A stretch of 64,000 nucleotides of DNA from NCBI RefSeq assembly GCF_900637055.1, contig NZ_LR134338.1, positions 6,225,501-6,289,500 on the forward strand. Reading direction: 5' to 3'. Source of the DNA: Brevibacillus brevis (GTDB lineage: Bacteria > Bacillota > Bacilli > Brevibacillales > Brevibacillaceae). Numbering within the stretch: position 1 is the stretch's first letter; each line of letters starts with the position of its first letter. This document shows, in pieces, positions 51,500 through 59,645 of this stretch. The notes under the pieces were generated by a model, which was not told the origin of the DNA, made no database searches, and worked only from the letters and a program-made list of their open reading frames with translations. A program made the translations under genes and the position numbers.

Positions 51500-51960
51500 T
51501 AGGAGCTTGTTGGCAAGGCAATGTCCAGCATACGCTCTATTTGCCGAAGTCCGAAAAAACAGGTAAGAAAAAGATGGCATACTTCGTCGTGTCCATCGAC
51601 GACTATTCTCGCTACATCGTACATGGGCAGTTTTACCTTGAAGAGCGTGTCCCAAGATTAGAAGACTGCTTAAAGAAAGCGATCCTCAAATGATTTATGT
51701 CGACAATGGAGCAATCTATTCCTCCATCCATTTTGTACGCATTTGTGCTCGCCTTGGTACTTTTGTTGACCAGAGTTTTGTTCCAGAAGCCTATGACCTT
51801 ATCGAACAGGGAAAAATTCAGACCTTGTAGGATTTGAACCGTTTTTTTACTGCATGGTTGGAAGTCGCTTACCATCAAAAAGTGCATAACAGTTTCAAAC
51901 AGCGTCCGGCAGATCGTTACCTTAACGCAACGGATGAACGTCCGTTTTCACTTGAGTGGA
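51485..51960 (+). pseudogene. Degenerate DDE integrase-type transposase
   Basis: Frames read SLGACWQGNVQHTLYLPKSEKTGKKKMAYFVVSIDDYSRYIVHGQFYLEERVPRLEDCLKKAIL, then (frame change) IYVDNGAIYSSIHFVRICARLGTFVDQSF, a stop at TAG near 51828, and AWLEVAYHQKVHNSFKQRPADRYL. The D-D-E order (DDYS, VDNG) is that of rve-family transposases. It lacks an N-terminus and has at least one frameshift and one in-frame stop. Confidence 0.8.
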
Positions 51961-52191
51961 TTAGAAGTTCAGGAAACAAGAGACTATATTGAGCACCAGT
52001 TGGCCGTGGTAGGCAGCGAGCATCCCGTGTTCACCACAGAAGCAATGGACGAGATCCATGCCCATACAAGAGGAATTTCGAGAAAAATAAACAAAGTATG
52101 TACAGCTTGTTTGCTCGATGCCGTCTTGCGACGAAATAAATTGGTGGATGCCATGCACGTGTCTCAGATTTTAACGGAGTTTAAAGACTAA
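51934..52191 (+). pseudogene. C-terminal fragment of an ExeA/TniB-like AAA ATPase
   Basis: The frame reads VRFHLSGLEVQETRDYIEHQLAVVG, ending ISRKINKVCTACLLDAVLRRNKLVDAMHVSQILTEF, which is the C-terminal lid of ExeA-like transposition ATPases. It is fused out of frame to the end of the transposase, so a deletion removed the transposase end and the ATPase N-terminal two thirds. Confidence 0.75.
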
Positions 52192-52259
52192 GGTATGGTT
52201 GAAGTACGGTACAATTCCACCAAAGAACGTTGAGTGGCAAGTAAGACACCCTATTTCTT

Positions 52260-53130
52260 GCTTAAAATAAAAGGGGAACATAAAAACATTTCTTTCTTAA
52301 ATCATTCTAAAAACCTTTCAGTCTGATTACCTTGATCGCCTTATTATTCTGCTTTTGCCATTACATTGGTAGCATAAACTGATTTGTTATAGCCAACATG
52401 ATTACGAATTAATGAACACTTTCCTTAAATGCTTTTATTCAAGATTTATAAATCAATAGGGCGCTCTTTCAACTTTGTACCACTCAGTTTTGCCCAATAA
52501 GGATATTAATTTGTCTCCATCTTCTTGTTTGTAGGAATCAAGATTAAAATGAGGAGTTATGTTGAATGGTTTGATGTAGTAACCCCCCTCTTTGGTTGCG
52601 GCGTACATTATATATTTGGCCTCTGCAGCACCTTCCTTCGTTCCATATTCAAACTGCAATATAGACAGGGAAGCAATGGTTCCTTCAAAGTCGCTTATTA
52701 CCCCTTCATGTATCCAATTCAGGATTTTGTTTAAGTCCGGATCTTCGAAGTACTCAGCAATTAGTTCTGGTTGAGCTTTTATCGAGTCTTCACGATAGAG
52801 TTGTACCCATATTTCTTTTAGTTGTTCTTTTGGAAAAATAGATTTCAAATTTGTTTCACTCATCGGGGCATCAGTACGTTCGGAGCACCCCATGATCAAC
52901 ACCAAAAAAGAGATCACCCCAAAAAATAAGGTTATATATCGAGCATGAATCATATCTTACCCTCCTCTATGTGCGGAAGCAACCTTCACTCTTTAATGAA
53001 GGTTGCTTCCCAATTTTGTTATGTCCAATCTGTTCCCCAATATCCCTTAAATATTTGATAGAACAAATAGTTACCTCCACCGATTGTTGGGAGCAGATTA
53101 ATGTCCAAAGAATGAGGTGTATATTTGTAC
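52260..53130. repeat. Segmental duplication copy 2 (probable parent)
   Basis: Same block as 46718-47587. Here the right border lies inside an intact gene (53019), so this copy is likely the original. The left border lies just after the transposase/ATPase debris. Confidence 0.9.
52453..52953 (-). CDS. Lipoprotein of unknown function, copy 2
   Basis: The protein sequence (166 residues) is the same as at 46910, with lipidated Cys23 after LVLIMGC. GAGGAGGG precedes the ATG. It follows the secreted protein gene at 53019 by 65 bases in the same direction and may be co-transcribed with it. If the larger protein is secreted and toxic or lytic, this lipoprotein could protect the producer; this is speculation. 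Confidence 0.8.
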   Translation of the reverse strand: MIHARYITLFFGVISFLVLIMGCSERTDAPMSETNLKSIFPKEQLKEIWVQLYREDSIKAQPELIAEYFEDPDLNKILNWIHEGVISDFEGTIASLSILQFEYGTKEGAAEAKYIMYAATKEGGYYIKPFNITPHFNLDSYKQEDGDKLISLLGKTEWYKVERAPY

Positions 53131-54176
53131 AACGCCCAAGTTCCCCAGTTCTTTGTCCAGATGTAGTTTTTGTAGGTTACACCGTTTGAAGTAACAGTTT
53201 TGTTATAATTGATACCACTAAACAGGGCGGGTTGAGTAACAGGTGCTTGCGCCCAAAGGTCCTTGAACAGTTTTGTACCTTTGTCGATTTGAACATCAAA
53301 GCCGCTTGTGCCGTTGATATCACCACTGTCTGTTGCGCCATATCCCATAGCGTAATAGAAGCGACGGGATGAGTAGCTCACGGTACCGGGTGCGGCACTA
53401 ACCAAACTAGACTCTTTTTGCAAGGCGGCAATGATGACTTTTGGATTCATAAAGTGGGTTGTAGCTGCTGTGGCAATTGCTTTCGAAGGGACAATTGTTC
53501 TACCTGTGTTATAAACATTACCACTAGAATCCTTTTTCCAGATTTGTACAGAAGATTTCAAGATGGAGTTTTTAGTCTCAAAAAATTGTTGAATTTCACT
53601 TTCACTCATTGAGTATGCGTAAGTAAAATAATCGGTGGAGGAATTGGGTCTAGAAACGGCAATATCATTCATTAAAACACCGTTTACGTAATAATTTTCA
53701 TAACTAGTCGTACTAAGTGGGCTTAAGGACTCATCCAACTCTATCGCTTGTTGAATTTTTTCTTGATCCAATTTCTTTCTTTCTTCTGGTGTAATATCAG
53801 GAAATTTATATTGTTTAAATGAGAGACCGCGTCTGTAAATTTCTTTGTCATTCTCGTACTCAACAACTTCAACAAAATCGTCGTTAGCAATGTATATCTG
53901 TTTCTTGCCTTTGTTGTCCTTGGAAGATTTCATTTTGCCATTCTTATACTCATAGGTTACTTCAAGTCCATCAGCATGGAACTCGTTTTCAATTTTCCCG
54001 TTTTCATCATACAACATAATGTTTACATTTTTCTCTACGGCGTAATTTTCCAAATCCTCGATACTGGTGACCTCTTTTTTTGCCAATACGGTGTTAAATG
54101 TAGACAATGATGTGATAGATACGCCCAGAACCAAGGTAGCTAACAAATAGTTTTTAATTTTTTGAGTAAAAATCAA
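53019..54176 (-). CDS. Secreted protein with lysozyme-like C-terminal domain
   Basis: The 385-residue protein has a signal peptide (NYLLATLVLGVSITSLSTFNTVLA). It then has a polar region with DENGKIENEFHADGLEVTYEYKNGKMKSSKDN (MORN-like). The C-terminal domain has MNPKVIIAALQKESSLVSA, YYAMGYGATDSG and GFDVQIDKGTKLFKDLW, reminiscent of lytic-transglycosylase/glucosaminidase-like folds, where the Glu of QKESS could be catalytic. A TTG at 54176 with AAAAGGGAG nine bases upstream is preferred; a TTG ten codons earlier lacks a site. Its last 37 codons are also found at 47476. Confidence 0.72.
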   Translation of the reverse strand: MIFTQKIKNYLLATLVLGVSITSLSTFNTVLAKKEVTSIEDLENYAVEKNVNIMLYDENGKIENEFHADGLEVTYEYKNGKMKSSKDNKGKKQIYIANDDFVEVVEYENDKEIYRRGLSFKQYKFPDITPEERKKLDQEKIQQAIELDESLSPLSTTSYENYYVNGVLMNDIAVSRPNSSTDYFTYAYSMSESEIQQFFETKNSILKSSVQIWKKDSSGNVYNTGRTIVPSKAIATAATTHFMNPKVIIAALQKESSLVSAAPGTVSYSSRRFYYAMGYGATDSGDINGTSGFDVQIDKGTKLFKDLWAQAPVTQPALFSGINYNKTVTSNGVTYKNYIWTKNWGTWALYKYTPHSLDINLLPTIGGGNYLFYQIFKGYWGTDWT

Positions 54177-54469
54177 AAAACTCATCTCCCTTTTCCATTT
54201 TTTCAAAATACTGATAGCAACGACAATATAATAGATTTATTTACTAAATATGTAAAAGCAAATCTAGTAAAATGATTCATTTATCCTTACTTTTTCCATT
54301 AAACAGTAGGTAAACAATACCATAAGCTTATAACCTACCCCTCTTAATATTTTTCTTATATACCATTTTTCTATTTCTGCACGGTTTTATTAACCTTTTA
54401 CCTATGCTAAATCCATTCTGAGCATCGTTAAATCATTGTAGATCAGTGTTTCTCTGTGTATTCACTCAA

Positions 54470-54772
54470 TCATCGATTCATCATTATTGATTGAATTACC
54501 AAAATGTACTGATCCAACTGCTGACTTAATTCCACGACCTCATCATCCAAAAAATCATTCTTCTCTAAATACAATTGCACCAGCTGTCCACGCAATTGTT
54601 CCACAATGTTTTTCAAATGATTAATATCGTGATAGGTTACTCCTTCTCGATCTAGAGGTAACGTGATACATTTACTTATAGGAGCTGTCACTGCTCCTCC
54701 TGCGGGCGTTCCTTTAACCTGTCGAAGGGGTGGAACGCCCTTTTTAAATGCAATTGCTGGTATAAGTCTCAC
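54470..54772 (-). CDS. Spo0E-family aspartyl-phosphate phosphatase, module 4
   Basis: The C-terminal half, INHLKNIVEQLRGQLVQLYLEKNDFLDDEVVELSQQLDQYI, is a Spo0E-like helical hairpin with the SQxLD motif that dephosphorylates response regulators such as Spo0A~P. The N-terminal extension is unusual (AIAFKKGVPPL, GGAVTAPISKCITLP). The GTG at 54772 lies within GGAGGGTGAG; an alternative GTG at 54691 follows AGGAGG by five bases and would give a 73-residue protein. It follows a terminator and the tail of an XRE/TPR regulator remnant. Confidence 0.82.
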   Translation of the reverse strand: MRLIPAIAFKKGVPPLRQVKGTPAGGAVTAPISKCITLPLDREGVTYHDINHLKNIVEQLRGQLVQLYLEKNDFLDDEVVELSQQLDQYILVIQSIMMNR

Positions 54773-55112
54773 CCTCCTTACTTTACCACCGGATTATGCA
54801 CTTGGTTTCAGTGGCACCCGTGGCTCCTCTTTTTAGAGCTGTTCTTAGATTTCTATTACTTCATGGAACATCAATATTCACCACCCCTTATTTTGAGATT
54901 TATTACATAATTAACCATAATTTGTTATGCGGGTTTTTACCAACTGCAAAAAATGGAATAAAAAAACATCCTGACAGAGGATGTTTCATCAATCTACGAT
55001 ATATTCACACTGACCTAACAGGATGCTAGCCGCCTAACTCGTTTTCGTTAGCTATTCGCTTATTCAAATTCCCTAACCATCCAAACAGGGCTATGTATGT
55101 AGGGATCTCGTC
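54725..55112. repeat. Duplicated Spo0E-leader/regulator-tail segment, copy 1
   Basis: This block corresponds to 57862-58250 over about 388 bp with scattered substitutions. It holds the start of a Spo0E-like gene, a terminator (54958-54985) and the last 28 codons of an XRE/TPR regulator. Confidence 0.85.
55026..55112 (-). pseudogene. 3' remnant of a fourth XRE/TPR regulator
   Basis: The minus strand encodes TYIALFGWLGNLNKRIANEN then ELGG and stop, closely matching the end of the regulator at 58163. Similarity stops at 55112, just before an unrelated terminator hairpin. The upstream 415 or so codons are absent. Confidence 0.85.
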
Positions 55113-55113
55113 T

Positions 55114-55160
55114 TAAAATGAAGTTGTAGACACAAACAGTCTACAACTTCATTTTTGATA
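55114..55160. terminator. Strong symmetrical hairpin/terminator
   Basis: AAAATGAAGTTGTAGAC (55115-55131) pairs exactly with 55139-55155 across seven bases, flanked by A and T runs. It abuts the border of the duplicated block. Confidence 0.75.
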
Positions 55161-55279
55161 ACCGGAATCTAATATTTCTCCTTTTTTCAGAAGAAACTGG
55201 CCATATTAAATTATGGCGTGCAAGACAAAGGGTGCACTTTTTGATTGGGCTATTGGTTCAGAATCTTACAAGTGCCCTT

Positions 55280-55939
55280 TTATTTTTCCAAATCTGGTTC
55301 GTCACTTTCTGCTAATTGAGGTGGCAACGGATCGTTTTTGTGATCCTCAATTTTTTCGAGTAAATTTTCCAAGGATGAAACTTTTTTATCTGCTTTTCCT
55401 TGAATAAACACTTTAGATTTCGAATCACTAACCTCATACTTTCCTTGGTAATTACCTAAGGTTATATAATGATCGGTTGAGCCATCTTTATTTTTCAGGG
55501 AGTCGTCTACAATTAAGAAAAGAACAACTTCTTCATCTTCTGTAAACGAAGCCTCATAGTCAGCTCTGATTACTGTATTATTTATCTCACCACCATACAT
55601 CCGAACGACGACTATATCACCTTTTTCCTGGTTTCCTTTGAGAACTTCGTCTATTTCTACAGAAACATCTCTGTAGATCGAATCAGAAACCCCAATTTCT
55701 TCCGGTTGTCCACCATCTTCAGTATTCCATTTATCCTTATCAATATCAACGATAGTACCTTTAATAATCAACTGACTTCCGGCGGCTAACTCTTCGATAC
55801 TATATCTAGGGACAAGTCCATGTCTGTTGATTTCAGTTACGTTTCCACTGACTAAACTTTGTGAATATATATTCAATCCGAACCCTAATGAAAAGCTGAA
55901 AGCTAATAGCCCGATAGCAATTGCTTTTTTATTAGTCAT
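55280..55939 (-). CDS. Secreted protein, paralogue of the gene at 48081
   Basis: The 219-residue protein has a signal peptide (IAIGLLAFSFSLGFGLNIYSQ). The external domain reads ELAAGSQLIIKGTIVDID, VSVEIDEVLKGNQEKGDIVVVRMYGGEINN, DEEVVLFLIVDD, GNYQGKYEV. It shares this pattern with the protein at 48081. It lies 11 bases after the small metalloprotease-like gene and is probably co-transcribed; an inhibitor or partner role is possible but unproven. Confidence 0.75.
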   Translation of the reverse strand: MTNKKAIAIGLLAFSFSLGFGLNIYSQSLVSGNVTEINRHGLVPRYSIEELAAGSQLIIKGTIVDIDKDKWNTEDGGQPEEIGVSDSIYRDVSVEIDEVLKGNQEKGDIVVVRMYGGEINNTVIRADYEASFTEDEEVVLFLIVDDSLKNKDGSTDHYITLGNYQGKYEVSDSKSKVFIQGKADKKVSSLENLLEKIEDHKNDPLPPQLAESDEPDLEK

Positions 55940-55950
55940 TCTTATCCCTC

Positions 55951-56172
55951 CTACCAGGAAATGGCATGGTAGCCATTTTCGTCGTCTTTACTAAGATTGT
56001 ATCTAATTTCATTAGTTGATAATGATTCGTACATAACAGAGTCACCATATTTTAGCTTAGTTTCTTCATCTAGTCCCACAACATGCCCCATTTCATGTGC
56101 CATAATAGATTTCAAGTCAAAGCTTGATTTTGAAAGAGATGTAGAAGATATATTATGAGAGACATTAATCAT
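55951..56172 (-). CDS. Very small zinc-metalloprotease-like protein
   Basis: The 73-residue protein has the metzincin motif HEMGHVVGLDE (His26, Glu27, His30, Asp35 as possible third ligand, as in snapalysin) and a Met-turn-like SVMY with Met47. The N-terminal beta-sheet half of such proteases is missing and there is no signal peptide. AAGGAGG lies eight bases before the ATG, so translation of the short form looks real. It could be a remnant of a secreted protease or a minimal form. The secreted 219-residue gene follows. Confidence 0.72.
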   Translation of the reverse strand: MINVSHNISSTSLSKSSFDLKSIMAHEMGHVVGLDEETKLKYGDSVMYESLSTNEIRYNLSKDDENGYHAISW

Positions 56173-56403
56173 AATATCTGCCTCCTTTTTTATTCCTGAT
56201 TTATTACCCCAAGAAGGCGTTACTGTTTTAGATTTGTTAGTTTTCCCTATGCTAAGAAACTAAGCACTTTTAACTTGCGCGAAACCTAAATGTGCAGATG
56301 ATGCAATTTTTGTACTTTGAGATAGTGTGGTAGATTTCAACACTTCTACAAATGTGATATAATTCCAATATAAGGAATTCGTTCTAAAAGGAGGGTTTTT
56401 CAT

Positions 56404-56904
56404 TTGAGAATGATACTTTCAGCTATTTTGCTATTGTTCAGCTTGACCGCATGTTCATCTGGAATTTCAGAAGATGAGTTAAAAGAACAAACTAAGAAGC
56501 ATTTGGTTGAATATACTAAAATTCTTTACGAAGTCAAAAAAGAAGAATATGTAAAAACCCCTGGAGATTTTACTGCATATATACCAGTGATCCAAGAAAA
56601 AGCAAAGCCCTATTTAACTAAAAAGGAAGAGCCTGAAAGTCTGATCAAATTAAATATTGGTTTTACAGCTGCTTATTTAGCTTATAACGATATATTTTTG
56701 AAGGTAGAAGATGTAAAAATTACAGACTTCAAGAGAGATGAAACCACCGGATCACTAAATATTAGTTATACAATATTTTTACAAGACTCTTCAAAAAGCG
56801 ATGTTAAGCAACAATCAGGTAGGGTAACTTTAATACCTGAAAATGAAACTTTTAAAATTGATTATTATTGGGACGATATTAGAACAAAACAGTTTAAAAA
56901 TTAA
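56404..56904 (+). CDS. Lipoprotein of unknown function
   Basis: The 166-residue protein has a lipobox LFSLTACSS (lipidated Cys17). The mature part is charged and helical (DELKEQTKKHLVEYTKILYEV) with a terminal beta region (ISYTIFLQDSSKSDVKQQSGRVTLIPENETFKIDYYWDD). Family not recognised. The TTG at 56404 is chosen because AAAGGAGGG lies eight bases upstream; an ATG two codons later is possible. Confidence 0.78.
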   Translation: MRMILSAILLLFSLTACSSGISEDELKEQTKKHLVEYTKILYEVKKEEYVKTPGDFTAYIPVIQEKAKPYLTKKEEPESLIKLNIGFTAAYLAYNDIFLKVEDVKITDFKRDETTGSLNISYTIFLQDSSKSDVKQQSGRVTLIPENETFKIDYYWDDIRTKQFKN

Positions 56905-56927
56905 TTCAATATTAATTCTTCGGAGAA

Positions 56928-56972
56928 TATAAAGAGAAGTACTACATTTCACTGTAGCACTTCTCTATTTTG
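56928..56972. terminator. Bidirectional terminator
   Basis: AGAGAAGTACTAC pairs with GTAGCACTTCTCT between convergent genes. Confidence 0.8.
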
Positions 56973-56981
56973 TTCATAAAT

Positions 56982-57281
56982 TTACATGAAACTATGACCT
57001 GGAATCGTGTCGTCGGTAGTTGATTCAATATCACTTGGATCAACAAAGATTGTAATAATACCACTCATTCCCACACCATCCATGTAGTGGTTAGTTAAAT
57101 AATCCATAACCGGTTCACCGAGTTGCGGAGCTCCACTGCAAGCAAACAAGTTTCCACATTTACATCTGTAATAACTCCAATGTGAATTGATTGTTTTGCC
57201 CGTGTTTTTGTTCTTAATGATAGCCCGCGAGACAATCTTCATTTTGTGAATCCCATACAAAGTGCAATCATCTACTCCCAT
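56982..57281 (-). CDS. Hypothetical protein with CxC...C motif
   Basis: The 99-residue protein is not recognised. It has YYRCKCGNLFACSG, which could bind metal, and a C-terminal IITIFVDPSDIESTTDD. No signal peptide. AAGGAGG lies eight bases before the ATG, supporting translation. Confidence 0.7.
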   Translation of the reverse strand: MGVDDCTLYGIHKMKIVSRAIIKNKNTGKTINSHWSYYRCKCGNLFACSGAPQLGEPVMDYLTNHYMDGVGMSGIITIFVDPSDIESTTDDTIPGHSFM

Positions 57282-57378
57282 AATTAAAACCTCCTTGTTA
57301 ATAGTAGAGACAAAGTATTTTTATAGCTCTTCACCGTTAAACGTGCTTGATCTTCCTCTAACGTAGTTTTTCACTATT

Positions 57379-57861
57379 TTACATGGCTGGTTTACACTCC
57401 AGCCGAATTCGAATCTTGAATCGCTCAATGTTGCGATAGCCATAGGCTCGTCTCTTAATGACTTTCACTTTGTTGTGTGTCCCTTCAATCGGAGCATTCG
57501 TGACCCGAAACGAAAAATAATTCTGAATCGACTCGCGCCATTGGACAACCCTTTTTGCAATCGACCGAATGGCAGCGGTGGGGGAAGTGAGATGCTCAGC
57601 AATCCATTGTTGGAGTGCTTCTTTCCCTGATTCTTCTGTATGAGCTGCATACACCGTTCTCATGTGCTGAAGGGCGTTGTAAAGGCGTTCTGGATGGGGA
57701 TCTTGGGCTAACCAGACTTTTAATTCGTCCTGTTCCTCAGCTTTCAGTTTATCAGGAGAGGTATGGAGCAGACGTTGTTCATGCCTCCCCCGGCGATGGG
57801 TTCCCCGCGAATGGGTACGTTTACAAGCAGCTTCTAGCGATTTGGAGAAGAGCTGAATGAC
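57379..57861 (-). pseudogene. C-terminal fragment of an ISL3-family transposase
   Basis: About 160 codons read ERLYNALQHMRTVYAAHTEES, then QYWRESI-type context with YFSFRVTNAPIEGTHNKVKVIKRRAYGYRNIERFKIRIRLECK, the end of an ISL3 DDE transposase. The first two thirds are missing. Its 5' side is fused in frame to the first 16 codons of a Spo0E-like gene (57862-57909). Confidence 0.85.
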
Positions 57862-57909
57862 AAGGGGTGGAACGCCCTTTTTAAATGCAATTGCTGCTAT
57901 AAGTCTCAC
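57862..57909 (-). pseudogene. 5' remnant of a Spo0E-like gene, module 1
   Basis: Sixteen codons (MRLIAAIAFKKGVPPL) match the start of the Spo0E-like gene at 54470, then give way to transposase sequence. The AAGGAGGG site is retained. Confidence 0.85.
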
Positions 57910-58096
57910 CCTCCTTACTTTACCACCGGATTACGCACTTGGTTTTAGTGGCTCCTGTGGCTCCTCTTTTTAGAGCTGTTCTTAGATTTCTATTGCTTCA
58001 TGGAACATCAATATTCGCCACCCCTTATTTTGAGATTTATTACATAATTAACCATAAGTTGTTATGCGGGTTTTTACCGACTGCAAAAAATGGAAT

Positions 58097-58126
58097 AAAA
58101 AAACATCCTGACAGAGGATGTTTCAT
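58097..58126 (-). terminator. Terminator of the XRE/TPR regulator, module 1
   Basis: On the minus strand ACATCCT and AGGATGT pair across CTGTC and are followed by seven T. An equivalent lies at 54958-54985 and a similar one at 61550-61576. Confidence 0.85.
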
Positions 58127-58162
58127 CAATCTACGCTATATTTACTATGACCTAACAGGATA

Positions 58163-59494
58163 CTAGCCACCTAACTCGTTTTGGTTACCTATTTGCTTAT
58201 TCAAATTCCCTAACCATCCAAACAGTGCTATGTATGTAAGGGTTTCGTCGTGTCGATTCGTCAAATCCGCTAGAGAAAGGCAATATATCGTTTCTTCAAT
58301 TCCTCTCTCTATCCTCCCTTTACCGAACTCATATAAAGCCATCTGATATCGAAACCGAAGATGTCGATCCAATCCAATTGCTTCTGTAAATTGATCGAAA
58401 CTAGCAATTTGGGAGGCAAAGCGCTCTAAAATCTCATCCACGCAAAAATGGTAGGTGTTAGCGGATTTCATAATGGCATTTAAACCAGCAAGAACTTCAT
58501 TGGTGGGAAGACTATCGAGATAGTCAGCGTACTCTTCAATGATGCTAGTATTGCCAGACAACACCTCCAATGTGTAGGAGTTCGCCTTTGCCCATACCTT
58601 GAATCTTTCTACCTCTTTACGTCCGTCTTCATCAAGTAATTCAAACCATCCTAAATCAGCGTAAACTTGCACATACTTCTTCGCCTCTTCATACAGTCCT
58701 TGCATTTCCAGTGAAACGCTCTTATATAAATGGCCCAATCCGTAATAATAGACGAGATGGCGCTCCGTTTTCAGAGATTCGCCTTTTTTGTTTCTTTTCA
58801 TTCTGTCCAATTCATGCCTATAAACAGTGTCTGCCAGAAGCCTTAATTCGTCTGCGTACTGCTCTGATCTTTCCCACTTTTGCAAAGCGAAACAGATCTT
58901 CGCCAATTGGTATAAGGCGTCGAGTTGATAGTTTTCAGGAAGCCGGTTTCGGTAAGGAGAAAACCGAATAACATTCTCCCAATTTTCTTCTGCATTTGTC
59001 CCAAGTACAACACGAAATAACCGATACTGACTCATCACAAAGTGGTCAGAATAGCTATCTTTTTCATTCTCAATCACATATTTATAAAAGGGCACTGACT
59101 CTTTCAGTTGCCCTTTCTCATATAGCTGCTCTGCAAGGGCAAACAGAATTGAGATATTTTTCGCATTCTCCAGTAATATGGGCACAGCAGCCTCTATGCA
59201 ATCCTTTCGCCCAACCTCCACGCATCGAGCCAAATACGGTATTAATCGTGGGCGCGATATTCTCTGCTCTGATAAACATTCTTCCGTATACAGTTCATAC
59301 AACCAACCCGGATCTTGGTCAAATACCTTAGCTAGTACGTCTAACTGACCAATGGTAATTGCACGCGGCGGATTTCCATTGAGAATCTCACTCAAGCTTC
59401 CGGGGTTAATGCCCGTTAACTCACCCAGCTTGCTAAATGTATAACCGTGCTTTCTACGACATTTTTCGATTTCTGACCGCAGTGACCGACGCAT
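58163..59494 (-). CDS. XRE-HTH/TPR regulator (RRNPP type), module 1
   Basis: The 443-residue protein starts with an XRE helix-turn-helix (SLRSEIEKCRRKHGYTFSKLGELTGINPGSLSEILNGNPPRAITIGQLDVLAKVF, residues 4-58) and then LYELYTEECLSEQRISRPRLIPYLARCVEVGRKDCIEAAV. The rest is alpha-helical repeats of TPR type (FALAEQLYEKGQLKESVPFYKYVI). This plan is that of PlcR/NprR-like peptide-responsive regulators. The ATG at 59494 is fixed by a stop six codons upstream; GGGGGCGCAAGAG precedes it. The probable ligand would be a short peptide, but none is visible next to this gene. Confidence 0.85.
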   Translation of the reverse strand: MRRSLRSEIEKCRRKHGYTFSKLGELTGINPGSLSEILNGNPPRAITIGQLDVLAKVFDQDPGWLYELYTEECLSEQRISRPRLIPYLARCVEVGRKDCIEAAVPILLENAKNISILFALAEQLYEKGQLKESVPFYKYVIENEKDSYSDHFVMSQYRLFRVVLGTNAEENWENVIRFSPYRNRLPENYQLDALYQLAKICFALQKWERSEQYADELRLLADTVYRHELDRMKRNKKGESLKTERHLVYYYGLGHLYKSVSLEMQGLYEEAKKYVQVYADLGWFELLDEDGRKEVERFKVWAKANSYTLEVLSGNTSIIEEYADYLDSLPTNEVLAGLNAIMKSANTYHFCVDEILERFASQIASFDQFTEAIGLDRHLRFRYQMALYEFGKGRIERGIEETIYCLSLADLTNRHDETLTYIALFGWLGNLNKQIGNQNELGG

Positions 59495-59597
59495 TGTCTC
59501 TTGCGCCCCCTATATAGCATCATCCCCATGATTCTTACTTGATTTTTTATTTTTAATGAATTTAAGGGAACTAGCGGTTTCTACTAACCAAATAGAA

Positions 59598-59626
59598 AAA
59601 TATCCTCTAATTCGGATATTTTTAGC
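59598..59626 (-). terminator. Terminator of the XRE/TPR regulator, module 2
   Basis: On the minus strand AAATATCC and GGATATTT pair around GAATTAGA and are followed by TTTC. Confidence 0.75.
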
Positions 59627-59645
59627 CTAACATATATCCTCTCGC

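Larger units (their letters stand above)
57862..58250. repeat. Duplicated Spo0E-leader/regulator-tail segment, copy 2
   Basis: Counterpart of 54725-55112. Here the regulator part continues into a full-length gene, so this copy is closer to the parental arrangement. Confidence 0.85.

Noticed and set aside
59494..59645. Propeptide gene behind the module 2 regulator
   Set aside because: The 150-bp gap holds only a terminator and AT-rich DNA; the only ATG frames with plausible sites end within a few codons.
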